This document shows positions 1-7,414 of a stretch of 33,222 bases of DNA, in pieces. Source of the stretch: Candidatus Eiseniibacteriota bacterium (GTDB lineage: Bacteria; Eisenbacteria; RBG-16-71-46; JACRLI01); the NCBI GenBank assembly GCA_025351485.1, contig JANXVU010000152.1, forward strand, positions 1-33,222, written 5' to 3'. The stretch's first letter is position 1, and every line of letters starts with the position of its first letter. A program made the translations under genes and the position numbers. The notes under the pieces are model-generated. The model saw only the letters and a program-made list of their open reading frames with translations, was not told where the DNA came from and ran no database searches.

Positions 1-788
1 GGCGTTGATTGACCTGATGGCCAGTCGTGACACGCAAGCACTGCGTTTAGCCTGCGGAGTTGAGCCTTGATTCGATCGCCGCTCGCCGGCCGCCGATCAC
101 TTTTTGTGCCGGGAATCGGATCGGTGATGGCTTCCGCGAGGATGTGGGAGGTGGTCACGGTGAGCGCCTCCAGGAGACGCAGCCCGGCCGAGCAACCGTG
201 GCAGCTCGGGAACGGAACCACTCCGTAGAGGATCTGCCCGCAGATGCTGTCGTGGTAACCGCAGAACGACTGGCAGGAGCGCGCCCCTCCCATCACGGCG
301 CACACGCCCGGAGGCAGGAAGATCAGGTAGAAGGTGTCCAGCGTCGGCTGGGGCAGCGAGGCGTTGGAGCCGAGCTGGTTCATCAGCATGTGCTGCAGCG
401 AGTGGTCGGTCAGTGCGTGCCGGGCGCCCCCATGGGCAAGCGTCGCGGTGCCGAGCAGCCGGCCGCCCTCGATCTGGCAGCCGGGCACGCCGTATTCACC
501 CAGTTGTTCCATGGCCGAAGAGCCCAGGAACGCCGGAATGAAGCGGTTCAGGTCATGGGCCAGGTCGCGGTGTGGAAGCCGGGTCCACGCCGTCCCCGAG
601 AACACGGTGAAGACCTTGAGATCGGAAATCACCGGGCCGCCGCGGTAGATCATGTGAGGCGAGGGCGTATAGAGGCCCCCCACGTGCTCCGGCAGGTTTC
701 CGGAAACATGCATCGGAACGATGCGCACCGCATCCGCCGGCGCCGCCGGAACCGAGGCAAGTCCCGGGTCTTCGCGCACGGGTTGCAT
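1..788 (-). CDS. EXORDIUM/phosphate-induced-like secreted protein, 3' end lost or off-window
   Basis: The gene starts at ATG 788-786 after a strong GGAGGGGAGG ribosome site and stays open to the left edge (262 codons). Recognisable pieces are HMIYRGGPVISD near residue 46, SSAMEQLGEYGVPG near 90, FLPPGV, a Cys-rich SCQSFCGYHD, and SHILAEAITDPIPG near 219-232. Together these match the bacterial relatives of plant EXORDIUM proteins, whose function is poorly known. Relatives usually read SHELAEA and continue with GWYDD and a Cys-containing end. Here the first Glu is Ile, and after IPG the sequence turns basic and unlike the family. The last 35 or so codons may be read-through into inserted DNA. 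No clear signal peptide is seen. It lies 43 bp downstream of the AAA-fragment gene, probably in the same transcript. Confidence 0.6.
   Translation of the reverse strand, partial: MQPVREDPGLASVPAAPADAVRIVPMHVSGNLPEHVGGLYTPSPHMIYRGGPVISDLKVFTVFSGTAWTRLPHRDLAHDLNRFIPAFLGSSAMEQLGEYGVPGCQIEGGRLLGTATLAHGGARHALTDHSLQHMLMNQLGSNASLPQPTLDTFYLIFLPPGVCAVMGGARSCQSFCGYHDSICGQILYGVVPFPSCHGCSAGLRLLEALTVTTSHILAEAITDPIPGTKSDRRPASGDRIKAQLRRLNAVLACHDWPSGQST
2..70 (+). CDS. Possible C-terminal fragment of a gene entering from the left
   Basis: Frame 2 of the plus strand is open from the window edge to a TGA at 68-70 and encodes 22 residues ending in ACGVEP. Only about half of its codons end in G or C, against a strong G/C bias in neighbouring genes, so the segment looks foreign. 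It faces the broken end of the EXORDIUM-like gene. The A-rich stretch on the minus strand near 100-112 (CACAAAAAGTGATCGGC) resembles ends of some IS21-type elements. One reading is therefore the right end of an insertion sequence. The piece is too short to identify, and it may also be chance. Confidence 0.2.
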   Translation, partial: ALIDLMASRDTQALRLACGVEP

Positions 789-831
789 GATCCTCCCCTC
801 CTGGGAGCCCGGCAGTCCGGGCTGGCGAATC

Positions 832-1356
832 TTAGACATGCGGCGAATTCGACAGGTTCACTCTCCAGACGTCCAGGCTGTCGAGGAGAGTGGGAAGAAG
901 ACTGTCGGTGGGCCGGTCATCATGACCACTTCGAGTGCGAACCTCGTGAATCCCGGCCATCACCCGACAGTGCCTTGGAGCAGCTCCCATCGCCAGGCGG
1001 GCCTGCCCCTCCATCCAGGCCAGAAGCCGCCGCTGGCGGGCCTCGGGTAAGTCTTCGATCGAATCCAGGAACAGGGCCCCGTGTTCCGGCGCACCCTCGT
1101 GCTCCCACATCCAGGGAAGATCCGCGTCGGTGGCAATGAGCCGGCAGTCCGCAGCCAGGAAACTTCCATCCCGGGTGGGGCCGTGCTCGAAGATGAGCCG
1201 GGCCACGCGGGCACGCTCCTCCGGTTCGCCCCCCAACAGCAGGACCGGCACGGCACGGTATCGGGAGCGTTCCAGACGGGTCGTGAAATCTTCCAACCAC
1301 TCCTGGGTCGCCGATCGGATCAGCTCCGGCCGAAAGCCTCGGGCTAGATGAACCAT
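832..1356 (-). CDS. Small stand-alone degenerate NtrC-type AAA fragment
   Basis: This 174-residue protein resembles the first half of a sigma-54-activator AAA+ domain. VPVLLLGGEPEERARVARLI (residues 36-55) sits where Walker A should be but lacks the GxxxxGK[ST] lysine. HGALFLDSIEDLPEARQRRL (92-111) matches the Walker B region, with DS in place of DE. LLDSLDVWRVNLS (157-169) recalls the LYHRLNVFRI segment. ATP binding is therefore doubtful. There is no HTH and no receiver domain. Its start overlaps the end of the upstream secreted-peptide gene by 13 nt, suggesting translational coupling; the ribosome site (GAAGG) is weak. A role as a partner or decoy for the large upstream regulator is speculation. 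Confidence 0.6.
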   Translation of the reverse strand: MVHLARGFRPELIRSATQEWLEDFTTRLERSRYRAVPVLLLGGEPEERARVARLIFEHGPTRDGSFLAADCRLIATDADLPWMWEHEGAPEHGALFLDSIEDLPEARQRRLLAWMEGQARLAMGAAPRHCRVMAGIHEVRTRSGHDDRPTDSLLPTLLDSLDVWRVNLSNSPHV

Positions 1357-1547
1357 GCCTTCAAATACAGAAAGCCCGTGTGAAAGAGCATCCTGCCCAG
1401 GTTGAGGTGGAGTATCTGCGTCGGCGCGAGCTTGAACGCTCCGGGTTTGGGGCTGGTGATCGGGGGCGTATCGTCCGCTCTTGCCCCGGCTGCCGGAACA
1501 AGGATGGAAAGGGCCAGGATCCCGGCGATGATGTAGCGGTTCTTCAT
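1344..1547 (-). CDS. Small secreted peptide (67 aa) with signal sequence
   Basis: The start at ATG 1547-1545 is chosen because GGAGG lies 8-9 nt upstream and a signal peptide follows at once: MKNR, a hydrophobic stretch, then a likely cut after ARA at residues 22-24. The mature part would be about 43 residues, begins DDTPP and has no cysteine or known domain. It is the first gene after the regulator's 359-bp downstream gap and overlaps the next gene. No family was recognised. Because the gene is short, the ribosome site and signal peptide are the main evidence for it. Confidence 0.55.
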   Translation of the reverse strand: MKNRYIIAGILALSILVPAAGARADDTPPITSPKPGAFKLAPTQILHLNLGRMLFHTGFLYLKAWFI

Positions 1548-1621
1548 GGGTCGGTGCCTCCGGTGACGCCCCGCGGGGCTTCCAAGGGTTCGCGCGGATG
1601 GAATGCCGCGAGAACTCCTAT

Positions 1622-1637
1622 GGCACCGAACGTGCCG
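1622..1637 (-). promoter_or_regulatory. Sigma-54-like promoter, also a palindrome
   Basis: Read on the minus strand, CGGCACGTTCGGTGCC aligns to TGGCACGN4TTGCW with the GG and GC dinucleotides at the correct 12-nt step. It would start transcription about 60 nt upstream of the secreted-peptide gene. The site is also an inverted repeat (GGCAC-N5-GTGCC), so it reads similarly on the plus strand, where no gene follows. The alternative is a protein-binding dyad. Confidence 0.3.
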
Positions 1638-1752
1638 GGGTCGACGGGGACACCTGCGGAGGTGGTTTTGTAGCTCCAATGCCTTTAGCGAAAGGGAGTT
1701 GCGAATTCGCTGCGATCCATCCGAAGACCGCCGGGAAATTCGCAACGAGGAA

Positions 1753-1875
1753 CTACGAGGTCGGAATTCGTAGGAGTCTACGAGGCAGGACGGGCCATGG
1801 TGCGGAGCAACGGGCGTAACGCTCGATGTTTCAAAGGGGTATGGATTCGTAGGGCGACTGGGGAAATACTCGTAG
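1753..1875. promoter_or_regulatory. Cluster of five CTACGA/TCGTAG sites (candidate enhancer)
   Basis: CTACGA occurs at 1753-1758 and 1778-1783, and its complement TCGTAG at 1768-1773, 1847-1852 and 1870-1875. Near matches lie at 1899-1904 and 1907-1912. The 1768-1783 pair forms a perfect dyad with a 4-nt spacer. Another inverted repeat, GTTGCGAATT/AATTCGCAAC, lies at 1698-1707/1737-1746. The 359-bp stretch 1548-1906 holds no convincing gene. The cluster is 115-255 bp upstream of the sigma-54-like promoter, the usual distance for enhancer sites of NtrC-type activators. Confidence 0.4.
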
Positions 1876-1906
1876 CTTTGTTGGGAGCTTCGCAGGAATT
1901 ACGAAT

Positions 1907-4900
1907 CTACGGCTTCATCGGGGATCGCCGCCGGGATTTCTTCGGGTTGAGGACTCCGTGCTTCTTCATGCGGCCGCGTACCGTCCCCTCGCACACTCCC
2001 AGGAGCGCCGCGGCCTTGCTTTGATTCCATCCCGCTTCGACCAGCGCTTCGAGCAGAATCGTTCGCCCGCCCGGATCGGAGGAGACTCGAAGATCCGGAG
2101 TCTCCGCTACCTGCACAACCGCCCCTGCATCCCGCGGCGGCACCAGCACCGGGCCGGACTGATCGATCAGCAGCCGGTCGATCTCATGCTGGAGTTCACG
2201 GACGTTGCCCGGCCAGCGGCGCGACGTCAACCAACCCCGGAGGGCCGGTGAGAGTGCCGGACACGCGACGCGCATGGCAGCTGCGCCCAGGGCCGTGAAG
2301 TGCTCCGCCAGCGGGATCACATCCTCCGGCCGGACACGCAAGGGCGGCACGGAAATCACCTTGCCCTCCAACCGGTGGTAGAGGTCCAGGCGAAACGTCC
2401 CGGCCTCGATCATGGCCTTCAGGTCCCGGTTGGTCGCGGCCACCACGCGGATATCCACGCTGATGGGCGTGATGGTCCCGATCCGCTGGACTTCACCCCG
2501 GTCCAGGACCCGAAGCATCTTGGCCTGCGCGCCCAGGTCCAGGTCCCCGATCTCATCCAGGAAGATCGTCCCGCCGTGGGCCTGCTCAAAGTAGCCGGGC
2601 CCGGCATCCACTTCGCCCACGACCCGCTTGCCGATCCCGAACAACTCGCGCTCGATCAGGCTCGGAGGAAATGCCGAGCAATTCACGGCCACAAAAGGGC
2701 CCTCGGCGCGGCGGCTGCGGTAGTGGAGTCGCCGAGCGAGCTGCTCCTTTCCCACCCCGGTTTCCCCCAGGATGAGAACGGGAAGCTTGTGCGAGGCCGC
2801 GCGGTCGACCTGGTCCAGCACGTCCCGCATCAGCCTGGAAGCAACGATGTAGGGCATCTCCTCGTGCGCGTCCCGGACCTCCTTGCGAAGCACCACGTTT
2901 TCCTTTTCCAGCAACTGGCGCACACGAGCGAGTTCCGCGCGGTCCCGCGCCTGTTCAATGGCCACCGCGATCAGGCTGTTGAATCCCCACAGAAGTCGGC
3001 GATGGATTCCCGTGAAGACGTCTCCGCGCCGCCGGTCGTCGAGATAGACGGCCCCGATGACCCGGCCCTTCGCGCCGCCGGAAAGCAGCACCATGCACAG
3101 CGCCGACTTGATCCCGAGCCGCACCACGCTGGGGCGCTCGGACAGCGGGGATTGAATCCGCGGATCCCCCAGGATCACGGTTTCCCCGGTTTCGGCGGCC
3201 CGCCGGACCGCGCCGAGGCTCATCTCCAGGGCCACATCCAGAACGGCATCGCCCGCCCCGCGCGCCGCGGCAACGCGCAATTCGCCCTCCAGGGAATCCG
3301 AAAGCAGAAGCACGCAGCGTTCCGCGGGCAGGAACTTCAACAGCAGGTCCATGGACTTCTCAAGCAGATCCGGGAGCGAATCCATGGAGTGAACCAGGCT
3401 TGAAAGCTCCAGCAGCATTTCCGCGGGGATTTCGCCGGTCGCGGAGGCGGAAGAAAGCCGGATCACTTCAAACAGCCGATCCGCCGCCCTGCGGCGCAGG
3501 TGGTCCACCCCGAGGCTCTGGTAGGCCACCGCGGCCTCCATGAACGCGGCGCGCGCGTCGGCCCACTTGGCCTGCATCGCGTTCAGGCGGCCGCGCATTT
3601 CCCGCGCCTCCGCCCGTTCCAGCGGCGCGTTCGCGGATTCGCACAACTCCTCGGCCCGTGACAGGGCGGCATGGGCGAGCTTGGCATCCCCGCGAATCGT
3701 CGCCAGCTCGGCGCGCGCAAGGTCCGCGCGGAATTCGACGGCCTTCAGATCCAGCAAGGGCGTGGCCGTGCCCAACTCGCCGAGCAACGACTCCGCCGCA
3801 TCCAGGTTCCCGAGGAAGATGTGGGCCTCGGCCCGGGCAACCTGAAGCTCGCAGTGGTTGCGTATCCCCAGGGATTCGGCCTGCAGCCCGGCGGCCTCTT
3901 CCAGCCATCGCAGCAGGCCCGGACGGTCCCCGCTCTCCGAGAGGAATTTCAGGATCGAGCCCAGGGCGGCTGCGGCCGATCCGGGGGTCTCGTTCTCGCG
4001 CCGCATCCGGTAGGCCCGGCGCATCAGCACGGCGGCACGGCGCGGGTCGCCGGAAAGCCGCGCCGCCTCGGCCCGGGCGCCCAGCACGAATGTGCGATCA
4101 AATTCCGTCAGGTGCGCAAAGTCATCCTCCAGCAGCGCGGCCGCCGTGGCCCATCGGCCGCAGTGCACGACGGTCCCGGCCAGCGCGAGCCTGGCCAGTT
4201 CCGCCTGGCGGGGGATCCCGCCTGCTTCGGCCATCTGCGCCGCCTGCTCGGCGTAGTGCAGGGCCTCCACGTTCCTGAACTGGGCCCTGGAGATGGCGCT
4301 GAGCTGGGCCAGCAGGTTGCTGCGGTGCGAGGCCCAGCCGGGAAGCCCCTCCAGGTCCCGGATGGCCCGCTCTCCGATCGTCCGGGCTTCCTGCAGGCGA
4401 CCCTGGTCGCTGAGCACTCCGAGCAGGTTGACCTGCACGCCCAATCGCACCTGCCGGGACTTTGCGGCCTCCGCGAACTTCGCGGCCTGCTCGAGCGACT
4501 CCGAGGCGGCCTGGAGATGCCGCCGCAGCCACAGGACCACGCCCAGCCGGTTGTGCAGACAGCCCAGGGTGTCGAGCGCCCCGGGCGGCGCCAGGCCGAT
4601 CCCCTCTCGAAAGAATTTCTCGGCTCCGTCCAGCCGATCCGCCGCCCGTTCGATCCAGCCCAGGTCCGCGAGCACTCGCGCATGCTGTTCGGGATTTGCC
4701 TGCGCGGCCTGGAGCGCCCTTTCCAGCCATTCCTTCGCGGCGGCTTCGCGTCCCCTGGAGAAATGCATCCAACCCGTGCGGCGCCACAGGTTCGCGCGGG
4801 CTTCCGAAGGCACGGGAAGCTCCAGCCTCAGCAACAGCGCGCGCGCCTCGTCCACGCCGGCCTCCGCCATCGCCGCGGCAGCGAGAATTTCGTCCAAAAG

Positions 4901-6739
4901 CTCCGAGCGTCCCGCGTCGGCTGGAAGGCAATCCAGGAGCATGGTCCAGAGGGCGGGCGTCCCGGTGGAGCGGGCTTCCCGGAGCAGGATCCCGCGGCAG
5001 CCTTCGAGGTCTCCGGCGGCCGTCGCGAGTTCCGCCCGGGACATCGCCGGGAGCGCGCCGGAAAGTCGGAGCGTGTCGTGGGCAAGTGCGCTCCGGTCGC
5101 TTTTCGGAAGGAGCGAATCCAGGACCTGGCGCACCCTCAGGGGCTCGCGAAGCCATGCTCGGGTCGCGGCGATGGAGAGCGGCGGGCGCAGCGGAGGAGA
5201 ATAGGAGGCCGACTCGCGGAGCGCCCCATCTTCTCCGAGCCAGGTGGCGACCCACAGGAAGTGCCGATCCTCCGCGGCCAGGGACCCCAACCGCTCCACC
5301 AGCGGGTCTGTTTCGGGCCCGGGGCTCCACGCCGCCAGCGCGGCCGGATCGCAGGTGAATCCGGCAGAAGATCGCTTTACGATTCCACGAGCGCGCAGCG
5401 CCCGGGCCAGGGATAGCAACCGCCCGGGGCGCCCCCCGCACTCCTGCATCAGCCGCGCCTCCAGATCTGGACGGCCATGGCCCGGAAATTCCCTTTCCAC
5501 CAGCGCCTGGAGAGAAGCCGGCGGCAATGGCCCAAGCCGGATCAGGCGGGCTGCGGGCGCCACTCGCAGCAGGAACGCGCGGCCAGCCCCGGCCAGCAAC
5601 GATTCGTCAAAGCCGATCCCGAGCGCCGCGGGCGGGAAGTTCCGGAGCCACTCTTCGAGCGCGGCGATTCCGGGCTCGTCCAGCAGGTGCAGGTCGTCCA
5701 GGAGCACCACTTCCTTCGGCTGGCCCAGGACTGCCGCCGGCTCCGCGCTCCCCAGGGACAGGATCCGCGCGCTCTTCTCCCCCAACTGCAGCCGCGCCGC
5801 GACCGCGCGGAGCATGGAACTCCGGCCGGAGCCGCCGGGCCCGGAGAGGCGCACGCTTTCGGGATCCGGGCTGTCCAGGAACTCCAAGAGCCTTCGGAGC
5901 TCTTCTTCGCGGCCGAGGAGCTTTCCCTCGGTGGATCGCCGGCTGAGCTCGGCCCAGGCCGGAAACAGCCGGCGCACTTCGCTGATACTGTTGGGGCGGA
6001 CGTCGGGCCGGGGCGAAAGCATGAGTTCGATCACCTGCTCGAGTTCCGGGTCGGCTGCGCGCAGGGCCTCGCGGTCCCACGAGAAGTCCGGATACGCGCG
6101 CGGATCACCCGGTTCCCAGTTTGCCCCAAAGCACGGCTTGCCGGTCAGGAGCAGATAGATCAGGGCGCCGGCAGAAAAGATGTCAGCCTCGGGCCCGGCC
6201 GGTTCACCCCGGAATACCTCCGGGGCGGTGTATCCCGGAGTGCCGCCGCGTGCTCCATGGCCAGGGGCGCCCGAGAGCCCGAAGTCGGCGAGCTTGAGAT
6301 TGGCGTCGGGAAGAAGCGAGTCGAACAGGATGTTCCGGGGTTTCACGTCCAGGTGGAGCACGCCCTGCGAATGCAGGAACTCCAGCGCGTCCAGGATCTG
6401 CGGAATCCAACGGTCGGCGTCCCTGGGGTCCGCGGGCAGCGACCTCTTTTCCAGCGTGCCGCCCTCGAGAAACTCGAGGGAAAGGAACGCCCTTCCATCG
6501 GCCAGCCGGCCGAAGTCGTGGGCCTCGACCATGTGCGGGTGGCGCAGGGCGACCAGCAGCTCGAACTCGTGACCGAGGCGCGCCCGCGCGCCGATGTCCC
6601 CCCCGGCTTTCAGGATCTTGAGCGCGCGAAGCTCCCCCACGTCCAGATCCCGGGCAAGGTGGACCTCCCCCTCCGCCCCGTCTCCCAGCAGGCGGATCCA
6701 TTCATAGCGGGAAGGGAGCGGCGGGGTGGGGAAAGGCAT
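1907..6739 (-). CDS. Kinase-STAND-TPR-GAF-NtrC AAA+-Fis mega-regulator (1610 aa)
   Basis: Domains in order: Ser/Thr kinase, about 12-260, with Lys41, HLDVKPRN at 129-136 (a non-RD kinase, Leu for Arg) and DFG at 152-154; a STAND/AAA ATPase with Walker A GPGGSGRSS at 300-308 (Arg for the usual Lys) and a VVLLDDLHLLDE Walker B; a long helical TPR-like region to about 1120; a GAF domain about 1130-1270; an NtrC-type AAA+ domain with Walker A GETGVGKE at 1325-1332 and FLDE at 1393-1396; and a Fis-type HTH at about 1572-1595. The GAFTGA loop reads KRVVGEVD (1371-1378), so contact with sigma-54 is uncertain. The frame continues 131 codons upstream, but homology begins at ATG 6739, directly behind a good promoter and without a ribosome site. 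It is presumably a cytoplasmic signal integrator; its input and targets are unknown. Confidence 0.9.
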   Translation of the reverse strand: MPFPTPPLPSRYEWIRLLGDGAEGEVHLARDLDVGELRALKILKAGGDIGARARLGHEFELLVALRHPHMVEAHDFGRLADGRAFLSLEFLEGGTLEKRSLPADPRDADRWIPQILDALEFLHSQGVLHLDVKPRNILFDSLLPDANLKLADFGLSGAPGHGARGGTPGYTAPEVFRGEPAGPEADIFSAGALIYLLLTGKPCFGANWEPGDPRAYPDFSWDREALRAADPELEQVIELMLSPRPDVRPNSISEVRRLFPAWAELSRRSTEGKLLGREEELRRLLEFLDSPDPESVRLSGPGGSGRSSMLRAVAARLQLGEKSARILSLGSAEPAAVLGQPKEVVLLDDLHLLDEPGIAALEEWLRNFPPAALGIGFDESLLAGAGRAFLLRVAPAARLIRLGPLPPASLQALVEREFPGHGRPDLEARLMQECGGRPGRLLSLARALRARGIVKRSSAGFTCDPAALAAWSPGPETDPLVERLGSLAAEDRHFLWVATWLGEDGALRESASYSPPLRPPLSIAATRAWLREPLRVRQVLDSLLPKSDRSALAHDTLRLSGALPAMSRAELATAAGDLEGCRGILLREARSTGTPALWTMLLDCLPADAGRSELLDEILAAAAMAEAGVDEARALLLRLELPVPSEARANLWRRTGWMHFSRGREAAAKEWLERALQAAQANPEQHARVLADLGWIERAADRLDGAEKFFREGIGLAPPGALDTLGCLHNRLGVVLWLRRHLQAASESLEQAAKFAEAAKSRQVRLGVQVNLLGVLSDQGRLQEARTIGERAIRDLEGLPGWASHRSNLLAQLSAISRAQFRNVEALHYAEQAAQMAEAGGIPRQAELARLALAGTVVHCGRWATAAALLEDDFAHLTEFDRTFVLGARAEAARLSGDPRRAAVLMRRAYRMRRENETPGSAAAALGSILKFLSESGDRPGLLRWLEEAAGLQAESLGIRNHCELQVARAEAHIFLGNLDAAESLLGELGTATPLLDLKAVEFRADLARAELATIRGDAKLAHAALSRAEELCESANAPLERAEAREMRGRLNAMQAKWADARAAFMEAAVAYQSLGVDHLRRRAADRLFEVIRLSSASATGEIPAEMLLELSSLVHSMDSLPDLLEKSMDLLLKFLPAERCVLLLSDSLEGELRVAAARGAGDAVLDVALEMSLGAVRRAAETGETVILGDPRIQSPLSERPSVVRLGIKSALCMVLLSGGAKGRVIGAVYLDDRRRGDVFTGIHRRLLWGFNSLIAVAIEQARDRAELARVRQLLEKENVVLRKEVRDAHEEMPYIVASRLMRDVLDQVDRAASHKLPVLILGETGVGKEQLARRLHYRSRRAEGPFVAVNCSAFPPSLIERELFGIGKRVVGEVDAGPGYFEQAHGGTIFLDEIGDLDLGAQAKMLRVLDRGEVQRIGTITPISVDIRVVAATNRDLKAMIEAGTFRLDLYHRLEGKVISVPPLRVRPEDVIPLAEHFTALGAAAMRVACPALSPALRGWLTSRRWPGNVRELQHEIDRLLIDQSGPVLVPPRDAGAVVQVAETPDLRVSSDPGGRTILLEALVEAGWNQSKAAALLGVCEGTVRGRMKKHGVLNPKKSRRRSPMKP

Positions 6740-6746
6740 GGCAAAA

Positions 6747-6775
6747 ATTATGAACCCGCAGCCGGGTGAAGTCAA
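6747..6775 (-). promoter_or_regulatory. Sigma-70 promoter of the mega-regulator, leaderless
   Basis: TTGACT (6775-6770), a 17-nt spacer and CATAAT (6752-6747). The start codon begins 8 nt after the -10 box, so transcription would begin at or one base before the A of ATG. There is no Shine-Dalgarno sequence. Confidence 0.65.
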
Positions 6776-6779
6776 ACCG

Positions 6780-6795
6780 GCGACTGTAGAGTCGC
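6780..6795. promoter_or_regulatory. Perfect dyad between divergent -35 boxes (candidate operator)
   Basis: GCGACTGTAGAGTCGC is a perfect 6-bp inverted repeat with a 4-nt spacer. Its centre (6787.5) is the midpoint between the two divergent -35 boxes (6770-6775 and 6801-6806). This position suits a regulator controlling both genes, possibly by autoregulation. Confidence 0.45.
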
Positions 6796-6800
6796 GCCTT

Positions 6801-6829
6801 TTGACAATGGTCCCTGCCGACCCTATGGT
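6801..6829 (+). promoter_or_regulatory. Sigma-70 promoter of the SRPBCC gene, leaderless
   Basis: TTGACA (6801-6806), a 17-nt spacer and TATGGT (6824-6829). The predicted +1 at 6836 is the A of the ATG. The GGTGGGGAG just before the ATG would lie upstream of the transcript, so it would not act as a ribosome site if this start is right. Confidence 0.6.
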
Positions 6830-6835
6830 GGGGAG

Positions 6836-7291
6836 ATGCCACCCCGCCTGCACCTCCTGGAGTTCGAGCAGTTCCTCCCGGCTGCGCTGGAGGAAGTGTT
6901 CCCGTTTTATGCCGACGCCCACAACCTGGAAACCATCACCCCGCCGTGGCTGAAGTTCAAGGTCCTCACCCCGGCCCCCATCGACATGCGCCCGGGCGCC
7001 CGGATCGACTACCGGCTCCGGATCCGGGGCATCCCCATCGGCTGGCAGAGCGAGATCACCGCCTGGGACCCTCCGCACCGGTTCGTGGACGAGCAGCGCC
7101 GTGGCCCCTACCGGGCCTGGATCCACGAGCACACGTTTACCCGCGAAGGAGCCGGCACCCGGGTCCGGGACAGCGTCCAGTATGCCGCCCCGGGCGGAGA
7201 GCTGGTGCGGCGGCTGTTCGTGGAGCCGGACGTGCGGCAGATCTTCGCCTTTCGCCAGGAATTCCTGGCCCGGCGCTTCCCGGCGCGCTAG
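6836..7291 (+). CDS. SRPBCC-fold ligand-binding protein
   Basis: A 151-residue protein of the START/polyketide-cyclase-like (SRPBCC) superfamily. The N-terminal strand-helix FEQFLPAALEEVFPFYADAH, the NLETITPPWLKFKV segment, and IGWQSEITAWDPPHRFVDEQ around residues 68-87 are typical of the small SRPBCC proteins related to the N-terminal domain of some YfcH-like epimerase fusions. They form a cavity for a hydrophobic ligand, which is usually unknown. There is no signal peptide, so it is likely cytoplasmic. It is transcribed divergently from the mega-regulator, with a shared dyad in the 96-bp gap. A regulatory link is possible but unproven. Confidence 0.8.
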   Translation: MPPRLHLLEFEQFLPAALEEVFPFYADAHNLETITPPWLKFKVLTPAPIDMRPGARIDYRLRIRGIPIGWQSEITAWDPPHRFVDEQRRGPYRAWIHEHTFTREGAGTRVRDSVQYAAPGGELVRRLFVEPDVRQIFAFRQEFLARRFPAR

Positions 7292-7379
7292 CCCCAGGGC
7301 CCGGCCGGAGGCCGCTTCCGGGGGGCGGCGAGCCTCCCGACCGGCTCCGCCCGAATCCCGTAGCCATCTCCCGCCCCCC

Positions 7380-7408
7380 TAGACAATCCGCCCCTTCCCT
7401 GCTATAAA
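7380..7408 (+). promoter_or_regulatory. Sigma-70 promoter of the pyrophosphatase gene
   Basis: TAGACA (7380-7385), a 17-nt spacer and TATAAA (7403-7408). Transcription would start near 7415, giving a leader of about 200 nt. Nothing else was recognised between 7292 and 7379. Confidence 0.6.
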
Positions 7409-7414
7409 CCGTGG

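Noticed and set aside
60-1139. Plus-strand frame of 359 codons at the left end
   Set aside because: It lies opposite two minus-strand genes with family-like motifs and ribosome sites. Its product is basic and motif-free.
1618-1640. Plus-strand sigma-54 promoter at the same palindrome
   Set aside because: The plus strand reads TGGCACC-N4-GTGCC, a similar match, but no gene follows on that strand, so only the minus reading is kept as a candidate.
6740-7132. N-terminal extension of the mega-regulator
   Set aside because: The 131 extra codons are antisense to the SRPBCC gene and contain the regulator's own promoter.
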